Shown here piece after piece: positions 39,786-48,833 of a DNA stretch of 64,000 bases. The notes below the pieces were generated by a model, which saw only the letters and a program-made list of their open reading frames with translations, was not told where the DNA came from and searched no databases. Both the position numbers and the translations under genes were made by a program. The DNA is from Lachnospiraceae bacterium (lineage in GTDB: Bacteria; Bacillota; Clostridia; Lachnospirales; Lachnospiraceae), in the NCBI GenBank assembly GCA_021628825.1, contig JAJXRY010000002.1:496001-560000 (forward strand), in the 5' to 3' direction. The number at the start of each line of letters is the position of its first letter. The first letter of the stretch is position 1.

Positions 39786-40271
39786 GTGATGAGAGAACAG
39801 ATTTTAGCCATTATTGAAAAAAACAGCCGCATTTCCGTAAAGGAGCTGGCGGTGATTCTTGGCGCGGAAGAAATTGACGTCGCCAATGAACTGAAAGCAT
39901 TGGAAGAAGAGGGTATTATCTGCGGTTACCACACCATGATTGACTGGGAAAAAACCGACATTGAGAAGGTAACCGCATTGATCGAAGTACGCATTACGCC
40001 GCAGAGAGGACAGGGATTTGATAATCTGGCAGAACGCATTTACAAGTATCCGGAGGTAAACAGTGTTTATCTGATTTCCGGAGGCTATGATCTGCTGGTA
40101 TCTCTTGAGGGCAAGTCCTTAAAGCAGGTTTCAAGCTTCGTGTCCGATAAGTTATCCACACTGGATGGCGTATTGAGCACCGCTACCCACTTTGTTCTTA
40201 AGAAATACAAGGATCATGGAACGATTTTAGGCAAAAAATATGAAGACACAAGGGAGATGATTACGCCATGA
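39786..40271 (+). CDS. Lrp/AsnC family transcriptional regulator (AlaR-like)
   Basis: 161 residues. Helix-turn-helix at the N-terminus (IIEKNSRISVKELAVILGAE) and a RAM ligand-binding domain (LIEVRITPQRGQGFDNLAER, VYLISGGYDLLVSLEG). The stop overlaps the start of the aminotransferase (ATGA), the arrangement of alaR-alaT in Bacillus, where AlaR activates alanine transaminase. That pairing is the reason for the suggested name. Start either GTG 39786 (nine bases after AGGAGG) or ATG 39789. Confidence 0.85.
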   Translation: MMREQILAIIEKNSRISVKELAVILGAEEIDVANELKALEEEGIICGYHTMIDWEKTDIEKVTALIEVRITPQRGQGFDNLAERIYKYPEVNSVYLISGGYDLLVSLEGKSLKQVSSFVSDKLSTLDGVLSTATHFVLKKYKDHGTILGKKYEDTREMITP

Positions 40272-41446
40272 GAAATCCGTTATCCGACAGAATTGTAGAG
40301 ATTAAACCTTCGGGTATCCGTAAATTTTTTGATATTGTAAGTGAGATGGATGATGCCATTTCGTTAGGCGTGGGTGAGCCCGATTTTGACACCCCGTGGC
40401 ATATCCGTGATGAGGGTATTTACTCTTTGGAAAAGGGACGTACCTTTTATACCTCGAATACCGGTCTTAAGGAATTACGTCAGGAAATTGCCGCATATCT
40501 TCAGAGGACACAGGGAGTTACCTATGATCCGATGAAAGAGGTTATTGTAACCGTAGGTGGATCGGAAGCGATCGATATTGCACTGCGTGCCATGATTAAT
40601 CCGGGAGAAGAGGTGCTGATTCCGCAGCCCAGCTACGTTTCCTATGAGCCGTGCGCAATTCTGGCCAATGCCAAGCCGGTGATCATCGAGCTTAAGGAAG
40701 AGAATGAATTCCGGCTGACCGCACAGGAGCTGCGTGATGCGATTACCGATAAGACAAAGGTGTTAATTCTCCCATTCCCGAATAATCCCACCGGAGCCAT
40801 TATGGAGAAAAAGGACCTCGAAGAAATCGCAGAAGTCATCCGTGAGAAGGATATTTTCATTATTTCCGATGAAATTTATGCAGAGCTTACCTATAAAGAG
40901 AAGCATGTTTCCATTGTCAGCCTTCCGGGAATGCAGGAGAGAACCGTATTAATCAACGGATTCTCCAAGGCCTATGCGATGACCGGATGGAGACTGGGGT
41001 ATGCTGTTGCTCCGGCACCCATTTTACAGCAGATGCTCAAGATTCACCAGTTTGCAATTATGTGTGCACCGACCACAAGTCAGTATGCAGCAGTGGAAGC
41101 ATTGAAAAACGGGGATGAAGACATCGCCATGATGCGCGAGGCATACAATCAGAGAAGAAGATATTTAATGCATGCCTTTAAGGAAATGGGATTACAGTGC
41201 TTCGAACCTTACGGTGCATTTTATGTATTCCCCTGCATTAAGGAGTTCGGCATGACGAGTGATGAATTTGCAGAACGGCTCTTAAGGGAAGAAAAGGTTG
41301 CCGTTGTACCGGGTACGGCATTTGGAGACTGTGGAGAAGGCTTCTTACGGATTTCCTATGCATATTCCCTGGAAAATCTGCAGATCGCAATGGAAAAGAT
41401 TGCAGCATTTATCAAACGACTTCGTGAAGAGAAGACCGGTCATTGA
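40268..41446 (+). CDS. PLP aminotransferase, class I/II (AlaT-like)
   Basis: 392-residue fold-type I aminotransferase. PLP lysine in LINGFSKAYAMTGWRLGYAV near residue 235, Asp/Tyr contacts in IISDEIYAELTY, Asn in LPFPNNPTGAIM, and substrate Arg in GFLRISYAYSLENL. The subgroup is that of aspartate/alanine aminotransferases; coupling to an Lrp-type regulator suggests alanine or branched-chain amino-acid metabolism. Followed by a terminator. Confidence 0.93.
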   Translation: MRNPLSDRIVEIKPSGIRKFFDIVSEMDDAISLGVGEPDFDTPWHIRDEGIYSLEKGRTFYTSNTGLKELRQEIAAYLQRTQGVTYDPMKEVIVTVGGSEAIDIALRAMINPGEEVLIPQPSYVSYEPCAILANAKPVIIELKEENEFRLTAQELRDAITDKTKVLILPFPNNPTGAIMEKKDLEEIAEVIREKDIFIISDEIYAELTYKEKHVSIVSLPGMQERTVLINGFSKAYAMTGWRLGYAVAPAPILQQMLKIHQFAIMCAPTTSQYAAVEALKNGDEDIAMMREAYNQRRRYLMHAFKEMGLQCFEPYGAFYVFPCIKEFGMTSDEFAERLLREEKVAVVPGTAFGDCGEGFLRISYAYSLENLQIAMEKIAAFIKRLREEKTGH

Positions 41447-41517
41447 TCATGATCAAGGAAGAATAAGCAAACAGTAACCATTCAGAGTGGTTACGGCAAA
41501 TAAAACAAGCAAGAGAG

Positions 41518-41560
41518 AATCCCTGTCATACGTGACAAGTATGACGGGGATTTATTTTAT
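41518..41560 (+). terminator. terminator after the aminotransferase gene
   Basis: AATCCCTGTCATAC with GTATGACGGGGATT around GTGACAA, then TATTTTAT. A smaller hairpin, GTAACCATTCAGAGTGGTTAC, lies at 41473-41493. The rest of the 314-base gap (41561-41760) is AT-rich leader for the next gene, with a loose palindrome near 41690-41715 and no promoter I can defend. Confidence 0.85.
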
Positions 41561-41760
41561 ATCAATGTAAATTAATTTATTTTTAAGGCAAAAAAAGATT
41601 ACTTATGAAACTAAAAAAATTTAAGCAATATACGATAAACAAATAGCACAATTTGATAAGCTGAACTTATAGTTTCTTGTTTATTATGTATATATGTTCT
41701 GAAAACACATATTTATATATTATGAAATTTGCATGAGATCCTGTTGTTTTGGAGGCATAT

Positions 41761-44714
41761 ATGAGAAAAAAAAAAAAAGATCCTGATTGTTATAGCAGTA
41801 ATGATAGTAATTGCAATTATTGCTTTTTAATTTTGTCATTACAGGGAACAGAGGATTTTTCATGAGAAATATGCCGGTACGGATCTTACGAGAGATGTAG
41901 AAGGTATGGAACGTGTGGGCACCTATACCGGCTATCTGAATGAACATGCGGATGCGCATGATATGACCTGTGAGGCAGAGATTGATCTTTTTGACTATGC
42001 CTCGTCCGGTAAGGTAGAAGTCTATACGAATTATGAAGGGACGGACAAAGCCCTTTTTACAGGCACAGATTCCAGTGTTTCTTTTCATGTACAGGTACCA
42101 CAGACGGGATATTACAATCTTTATATGGAATATCTGATTCCTGAATCCCGTGGCGTTGCAGCAGAGCGTGGTGTCAGGATCAATGGAGAATTCCCTTTTG
42201 AAGATGCACAAAATATTACATTTACCAGAATCTGGACAGATGGTGGAGAAGTAAAGACAGATAATCAGGGCAATCAGATCCGTCCTACACAGATAGAAGT
42301 ATATGACTGGCAGTCTTCCAGGTTTGAAGATGATATGGGATATATCACAGAACCTTATCGGTTCTATTTTGAAAAAGGTGACAACGAAATTACGTTGGAA
42401 GCAGAAAATGAACCAATGATTATACGTAAGTTTATGGTGGCTCCGGTATCTGTTATTCACAGCTACGAAGAATATGTGGCAAAGAACCCGGATATTTCGG
42501 GACAGGCATCAGCAGATTACATCCAGACAATTCAGGGTGAGGATTCCACTTTGAGATCGGAATCTTCTCTTTATGCGAAATACGACCGGTCTTCACCGAC
42601 TACATATCCGAACAGCGTAACCAATACCGTATTGAATTATGTAGGCGGTGATACCTGGAGAAGCTCCGGACAGTGGATCGAGTGGGAGTTTGAGGTACCG
42701 GAGGACGGCTATTACAATATTATGATCAAGGGACGTCAGAATTACTCCAGGGGAAGTGTGTCCAGCCGTACCGTATATATTGATGGTGAAATTCCGTTTT
42801 CCGAAATGAAGGAGATATCTTACGCATACAGCAATGACTGGGAGTGTAAGGATCTGGCTGATGAGAATGGTGTACCTTATAATTTTTATCTGACAAAGGG
42901 GACACACACGATCCGGCTTGAGGCTACACTGGGCGGAGTCGGCCCCATTCTTGAGGAATTGGAGGATTCGACCTATCGTGTGAATCAGATTTACCGGAAA
43001 ATATTGGTTTATACCGGTGCCAACCCGGATCGTTACCGTGACTATTATATAGAAGCGAATTATCCGGAAGTCATGGAAGCTATGGAACTGGAATCCAAAA
43101 GACTGTTTAAAATTGTAGATGATACGGTTTCCTATAGCGGACAAAAAGGCCGACAATATTGCGGCAGCCCAGACCGTGGCGCAGCAGATGGAGCGTTTCT
43201 GCGAGAAACCGAACAAAATTACACTTGAGTTCACTACTTTTAAAGATAATATTACAGCGCTTGGTACAGCATCCTTAAATATGAGTGAAACGAAGCTCGA
43301 TATCGATTATCTGGTGGTTTCCGGCACGGGGGTTACACCAAAGAAGGATAAGGCCAATATATTTATGAAGCTCTGGCATGAAACAAAGTCCTTCTTTGCC
43401 TCCTTCTTTGTTGATTACAATTCTGTGGGTGATGTATATGATGAAAGCGGGGATGATGAAGTTGTCAAGGTCTGGATCTTAACCGGACGCGACCAGGGAA
43501 CAATTCTGAAATCCATGGTGGATGATACCTTTACTCCGGAAAGCGGCGTGAAGGTGAATGTGGAGATTGTGGATCCGACAGCACTTCTGAATGCGGTACT
43601 GGCGGGAAGAGGACCTAATGTTGTTCTTTCTGTCGGTGCAGACCAGCCGGTTAACTATGCATTGCGAGGGGCAGCAGAGGATATTACGCAGTTCAATGAC
43701 TGGGAAGAGGTTCTTTCCCATTATACGCCAAGCTCTTATGAGCAGTACGGGCTGGACGGACATATTTATGCAATTCCGGAAACGCAGACCTTTAATGTAA
43801 TGTTTTATCGTAAGGATGTGCTGGAAGAAATGGGGCTGGAAGTGCCCGATACCTGGCAGGAACTGATTGAAATGCTTCCTACCATTCAGGGAAATAATCT
43901 TTCTGTAGGTATCCCAACTGCAGCCGGAAGCAGCAGTACCACTACGGCAACTACAGCAGTAGCTTCCAATGTGCCGGATTTGTCCCTGTATTTTACACTT
44001 CTGTATCAGTATGGAGGTGATATGTACAATGAAATGGGAACGAAAACTACGGTAGATGACGAGGCGGGAATTCGGGCATTTGATGATTATGTCAGATACT
44101 TTAATGACTATGGTCTTCCTACGATTTATGATTTTGTAAGCCGTTTCCGTTCGGGCGAAATGCCAATTGGTATTTCCGCATACTCTACTTATAATACACT
44201 GATGGTTTCCGCACCTGAAATCAGAGGATTATGGGATTTTACACTGATACCGGGAACAGAATATACGAATCCGGATGGAACCACTTATATTGACCGTTCC
44301 GATTTCATCACCGGAAGTGCAACAATGATGATTGCTACCGAGGATGAAAGCCTGAAGCAGAAGTCCTGGGAATTCATGAAGTGGTGGGCTGAGCCGGATA
44401 CACAGGTAAGGTTTGGACGTGAAATAGAGGCGTTACTTGGATCGTCGGCAAGATATGCAACTGCAAATAAGGATGCATTTGAACAATTGTCCTGGAGCTC
44501 TGATGACATTAAGGTATTGTCGGAACAGTGGGATCAGACGGTGGGAATCCGTGAGGTTCCGGGCGGTTATTATACAGGACGCCACATCACAAATGCGATC
44601 CGGAAGGTAATTAATGATAAGGATGACACCCGTGAAACCATTATTGATTATTCCATCAAAATTAATGAAGAAATAGAGAAGAAACGTAATGAATTCGGTC
44701 TGCCCATGGAATAA
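41761..44714 (+). CDS. membrane-anchored solute-binding protein with duplicated CBM-like modules, frame broken
   Basis: About 984 residues once repaired. An N-terminal transmembrane anchor (KKILIVIAVMIVIAIIAFLI) with no lipobox Cys leads to two similar beta-sandwich modules of about 150-200 residues. These share VPQTGYYNLYMEY / VPEDGYYNIMIKG and INGEFPFEDAQNI / IDGEIPFSEMKEI, and look like carbohydrate-binding modules. The last 430 residues are a family 1 sugar-binding protein (WILTGRDQGTILKSMVDDTF, AIPETQTFNVMFYRKDVLEE, FMKWWAEPDTQVRFGREIEA). Breaks: T runs near 41822-41826 and 41858-41862 and an A run near 43143-43147. Followed by two permease genes, so it is probably the binding protein of that importer. 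Confidence 0.75.
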
Positions 44715-44744
44715 GTGAAGAGCCATTACCGGGAAAGGAAAGCT

Positions 44745-45685
44745 ATGAAAGAGTTTTTTAGCAAATATGTCACACTGCGTAAGCATAACGCACAGGTGGC
44801 ATGGAAGAAAAGCCAAGAAGAGTAAAAATGTGTTATGCGTTTCTGGCACCTTACGCCATTCTATTTACTTTGTTTTATGTGGTGCCGGTTGTAATTTCTA
44901 TTTTTTACAGCTTTACGTATTACAACATTCTGGAAACGCCAAGGTTTATTGGACTGGCAAATTATATCAGCCTGATTCTGGAAGATGACATCTTTCTGAT
45001 CGGTATTAAGAACACGTTTCTGATTGCGATTATAACAGGGCCACTTGGCTATATCATGTCATTCCTGTTCGCATGGCTCATCAATGAACTTCCGCGGTGG
45101 GTAAGAAGTATTGCGGTTATCGTGTTCTATGCACCGTCCATTGCGGGAAACTGTTATGTCATTTTCTCTGTATTCTTCCGGGGAGACGCTTACGGATACG
45201 TGAATGCTTTTCTGATGAACCTCGGAATTATTGATGCACCGGTTCTATGGTTTATTAATCCGGATTATATGCTTCCAATCTGTATGCTGGTAATTCTATG
45301 GATGAGCCTCGGAACGGGATTCCTGTCATTTGTTGCCGGTCTGCAGGGGGTTGACCGGTCGCAGTTTGAGGCCGGATATATGGATGGAATTAAAAACCGC
45401 TGGCAGGAATTGTGGTATATCACTCTTCCGAATATGAAGCCCATGCTGATGTTCGGTGCGGTAATGTCTATCACACAGGCGTTCGGGGTATGTGATGTTA
45501 CGATGGCACTCTGCGGCTATCCAAGTACGGACTATGCGGCAAGAACAATTGTAACGCACCTTTTTGACTATGGTTTTACGAGATTTGAAATGGGATATGC
45601 CTGCGCAATTGCAACGATCTTATTCCTGATGATGATCTTATGTAATAAAGCAATTCAAAGTCTGTTGAAAAGAGTAGGAACCTGA
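44745..45685 (+). CDS. sugar ABC permease, MalF/UgpA type, start frame-broken
   Basis: Inner-membrane subunit of a CUT1-type carbohydrate importer. Six transmembrane helices, starting with CYAFLAPYAILFTLFYVVPV. EAA loop EAGYMDGIKNRWQELWYITLP near residue 210 couples to an ATPase. ATG 44745 has GGGAAAGG upstream, but an A run near 44815-44818 is one base short, so the frame breaks after WKK. Repaired start MKEFFSKYVTLRKHNAQVAW gives about 314 residues. No ATPase gene is in this locus; a shared MsmX-type ATPase elsewhere is expected. Confidence 0.88.
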
Positions 45686-45686
45686 T

Positions 45687-46589
45687 ATGAGCAAGAAGAA
45701 AAAACAAGAAAACATCGAAAAACCATATCGTAAGAAGCTGATCAAAAAGAGAAAACCAAACCGCTCTATCTGGGGAGATATCTTTTTATATCTGTTTCTG
45801 GCCTTTGTAGCACTTGTAATGGCATTTCCCATTATTTATGCTGTGAGCAGTGCTTTGAAGCCGTTGGATGAACTGTTTAAGTTCCCACCCACAATTCTGG
45901 CAAAAAATCCTACCATGGATAATTTTTCAGATTTATTTGTTACCATGGGAAAATCATGGGTGTCCTTTTCAAGGTATCTGTTTAATACGGTATTCATTAC
46001 GTTCGTCGGAACCTTTGGCCATCTGATTGTTGCCTCAATGGGAGCTTTTGTACTTGCTAAATATGACTTCCCCGGCGGAAAAGGATTTTTCAAACTGGTC
46101 ACTGTGGCAATGATGTTTACCGGTTATGTAACACAGATTCCAAACTATCTGATTCTGAACAGACTGGGCTGGATCGATACATACTGGTCCATTATTATTC
46201 CGGCTTTTGCAGCTCCGATCGGTCTGTTTTTAATGAAACAGTTTATGGAAGGATTGCCGACCTCCCTGATTGAGGCAGCCAAGATTGACGGAGCCAATGA
46301 GTGGAAGGTGTTTATCAGCATTGTAATGCCTAATGTGAAGCCGGCATGGATGACACTGATTATTTTCTCTGTGCAGAGCCTGTGGAATAATCCGGCAGCT
46401 ACATATATCTATTCTGAAGAAAAGAAAACTCTGGTCTATGCGATGCGGCAGATTCAGAGTGGGGGAATTGCAAGAACCGGACAGGGAGCAGCCGTACTTG
46501 TTGTACTCATGATTGTTCCGATTGTAATCTTTGTTTTCTCGGAAAGCCAGATTCTGGAAACAATGGCGAGTTCCGGATTGAAGGATTAA
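45687..46589 (+). CDS. sugar ABC permease, MalG/UgpE type
   Basis: Second permease of the same importer, 300 residues, intact. A highly basic N-terminus (KKKKQENIEKPYRKKLIKKR) is followed by six helices. EAA loop EAAKIDGANEWKVFISIVMPNVKP lies near residue 195. The ATG starts two bases after the previous stop. With the preceding gene it forms the membrane channel fed by the binding protein. Confidence 0.92.
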   Translation: MSKKKKQENIEKPYRKKLIKKRKPNRSIWGDIFLYLFLAFVALVMAFPIIYAVSSALKPLDELFKFPPTILAKNPTMDNFSDLFVTMGKSWVSFSRYLFNTVFITFVGTFGHLIVASMGAFVLAKYDFPGGKGFFKLVTVAMMFTGYVTQIPNYLILNRLGWIDTYWSIIIPAFAAPIGLFLMKQFMEGLPTSLIEAAKIDGANEWKVFISIVMPNVKPAWMTLIIFSVQSLWNNPAATYIYSEEKKTLVYAMRQIQSGGIARTGQGAAVLVVLMIVPIVIFVFSESQILETMASSGLKD

Positions 46590-46608
46590 GAATGATACGA
46601 GGTGGCGT

Positions 46609-48114
46609 ATGAAAAAGATAATTCAAAGAGTCGGTGTGCTGACTCTGGGAGCATTGATTTTGACAGGCTCTTCCATGACGGCATTCGCACAGGACAGAAG
46701 TTATACATATAATTATGATTACTGGGAAGATGTTCAGGATTCTCCGGACACCTATTCTGTCAGTGGAACCTTTACCTATATGGATTTCGGGCTTGACACC
46801 AATTTTAAGAATCCGGAAGGCTTATGTGTTCATAATGATCTCGTATATGTCTGCGACAGTGGAAATAACCGCATTGTGGAACTTAAACGGACCTCCGAGG
46901 ATAGACTGGAACTGTCCAGAATTATTGACAGCTTTCAGGGAGAGGCCTCTTTGAACACATTCTCCAATCCAACGGATCTGGCAGTTTCCGAAGCCGGAGA
47001 ATTCTATATCTGCGACAAGGGAAACGGAAGAATTCTGAAGCTGGATCAGAATCTGAACTATATGATGGAATTTACGAAGCCGGATGATTCCTCACTGGAT
47101 TCGTCGCTGACATTTCAGCCGAGTAAGCTTGTGATTGATACAGCCGGTCGTGTTTACTGCACAGCTTCCGGTATCAATAAGGGACTGATTAAGTATGAAG
47201 CAGATGGAACTTTTTTTCAGGATTTGTTGGTGCTACGAAGGCAAGCTATGACTGGACGGATTACATCTGGAAGCGCTTTTGCAACACAGGAACAGAGAGC
47301 CAAAATGGTAGCGTTTGTTCCCACCGAATATGATAATGTTTATATGGACTATGAAGGATTCATCTATGCATGTACCAGTAGTGCGGATGAGGACAGTCTG
47401 CGTTCCGGGGATGCGGACGCGGTGAGAAAATTAAATCTCATGGGGAATGATATTCTCGTACGGAACGGTAATCTTCCTATTTATGGTGACCGCTACTGGG
47501 GATATGGCGGAGGACATGACGGTCCTTCCCAGTTTACGGATGTAACAACCTTTGATAATGATATTTACGTGTGTCTGGATAAGAACCGTGGCCGTTTGTT
47601 CGGCTATGATGATCAGGGCCGGATCGTTTACATCTTTGGCAGTAACGGTAACATGGAAGGATATTTTAACCGGGCGGCTGCGTTGGAGCATATGGACTAC
47701 GATCTTCTGGTTCTGGATTCCCTGGACTGCAGCATTACGTTGTTTGTTCCGACAGAATTTGGTTCCCTGATTTATCAGGCCATTGATGAGTTTGATCAGG
47801 GAAATTATGTAAAATCCGGAGAAACATGGCAGAAAGTCATGGATATCGACGGAAATTATGATCTGGCATACATTGGAATCGGGCGGTCTCTTCTAAGACA
47901 GGAAAAGTATCATGAGGCCATGAAGTATTTTGAATTGAAATATGACGATGAAAATTATTCCAAGGCATATAAACAGTATCGAAAGGAATGGGTAGAAGAG
48001 CACATTGTGATCATTGTGATTGTAATTCTGGCATTGTTCCTCATACCGTTGGGAATTAGCAAGATCAGACGATTGAAATATGAAATAGATACTGCGGACA
48101 TATTTAGGGTCTAG
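46609..48114 (+). CDS. NHL/beta-propeller-type membrane protein with TPR-like tail
   Basis: 501 residues. A signal peptide (1-27, ending TAFAQD) is followed by a propeller-like domain of NHL type: NPEGLCVHNDLVYVCDSGNN, NPTDLAVSEAGEFYICDKGN and FTDVTTFDNDIYVCLDKNRG. Then come a short TPR-like segment (IGIGRSLLRQEKYHEAMKYF) and a C-terminal transmembrane helix (HIVIIVIVILALFLIPLGIS) with a basic tail. Thus a surface sensor or binding domain tethered to the membrane. Between 47211 and 47280 two opposite indels (T run seven for eight, then T run four for three) scramble about 22 residues; repaired text reads FFSGFVGATKASYDWTDYIW. Confidence 0.7.
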   Translation: MKKIIQRVGVLTLGALILTGSSMTAFAQDRSYTYNYDYWEDVQDSPDTYSVSGTFTYMDFGLDTNFKNPEGLCVHNDLVYVCDSGNNRIVELKRTSEDRLELSRIIDSFQGEASLNTFSNPTDLAVSEAGEFYICDKGNGRILKLDQNLNYMMEFTKPDDSSLDSSLTFQPSKLVIDTAGRVYCTASGINKGLIKYEADGTFFQDLLVLRRQAMTGRITSGSAFATQEQRAKMVAFVPTEYDNVYMDYEGFIYACTSSADEDSLRSGDADAVRKLNLMGNDILVRNGNLPIYGDRYWGYGGGHDGPSQFTDVTTFDNDIYVCLDKNRGRLFGYDDQGRIVYIFGSNGNMEGYFNRAAALEHMDYDLLVLDSLDCSITLFVPTEFGSLIYQAIDEFDQGNYVKSGETWQKVMDIDGNYDLAYIGIGRSLLRQEKYHEAMKYFELKYDDENYSKAYKQYRKEWVEEHIVIIVIVILALFLIPLGISKIRRLKYEIDTADIFRV

Positions 48115-48130
48115 AAGGATGGAGGATGCG

Positions 48131-48787
48131 ATGATTGCTTCATTAAAACAGAAAGAAACATGGAAGCGTTACCTGGCTTCTCTTAAATTTGCATTATATT
48201 GTATCACACATCCCTTTGATGGATTCTGGGATCTGACACATGAGAAAAGAGGAACCTATGCTGCAGCGAATACAATTTTGATCCTGACACTGATTGCCCG
48301 TGTCGCAAAGCTGCGTTATACCAGTTTCCTTTTTCTTACGGTTTACTGGGAAGGAATTAATATTTTCCTGTATCTGGCAAGCGTGTTGTTTCCGTTATTG
48401 CTCTGGGTAGTAGGGAACTGGGCGCTGACAACGCTATTTGACGGCAAGGGAAAGCTTGGGCAGGTCTATATGGGAACCTGTTACGCATTGACTCCTTATC
48501 CGCTGATGCAGTTTCCCCTGATGATTTTCAGTAACTTTGTTACCGTGGATGAAAGGGAATTTTATACGGTGCTGAGTGCAATTTCGCTGATTTGGGCGTT
48601 GCTTCTGATTATTGCGGCAATGAATCAGATTCATGAATTTAACATGGGAAAGAATCTGTTGTTTACGGTATTCAGCCTTTTTGCAATGCTGGTAATGGTG
48701 TTTATTCTGATGTTGTTCTTCAGTATGATATCCCAGGGAGTGGCTTATTTTATTTCACTCGGACGGGAGATTATGTTCCGGCTATAG
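48131..48787 (+). CDS. Yip1 family membrane protein
   Basis: 218 residues with five or six transmembrane helices. The N-terminal motif FALYCITHPFDGFWDLTHEKRG, the central FPLLLWVVGNWALTTLFDGKGKLGQ and AYALTPYPLMQFPLM-like helix (CYALTPYPLMQFPLMIFSNF) are the Yip1 pattern. Bacterial Yip1 proteins have no settled role. GGAGG at 48121 sets the start at ATG 48131. Tightly placed between the NHL-type gene and the DUF5696-like gene, so the three likely act together. Confidence 0.78.
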   Translation: MIASLKQKETWKRYLASLKFALYCITHPFDGFWDLTHEKRGTYAAANTILILTLIARVAKLRYTSFLFLTVYWEGINIFLYLASVLFPLLLWVVGNWALTTLFDGKGKLGQVYMGTCYALTPYPLMQFPLMIFSNFVTVDEREFYTVLSAISLIWALLLIIAAMNQIHEFNMGKNLLFTVFSLFAMLVMVFILMLFFSMISQGVAYFISLGREIMFRL

Positions 48788-48833
48788 TAAGCGGGATGGA
48801 TAGATTCGTTAATTCGGAGAGATGGGAGTAACC

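Noticed and set aside
41561..41760. Promoter and operator for the carbohydrate locus
   Set aside because: The stretch is AT-rich with several weak hexamer pairs and a loose palindrome near 41700, but none has acceptable spacing and match together.
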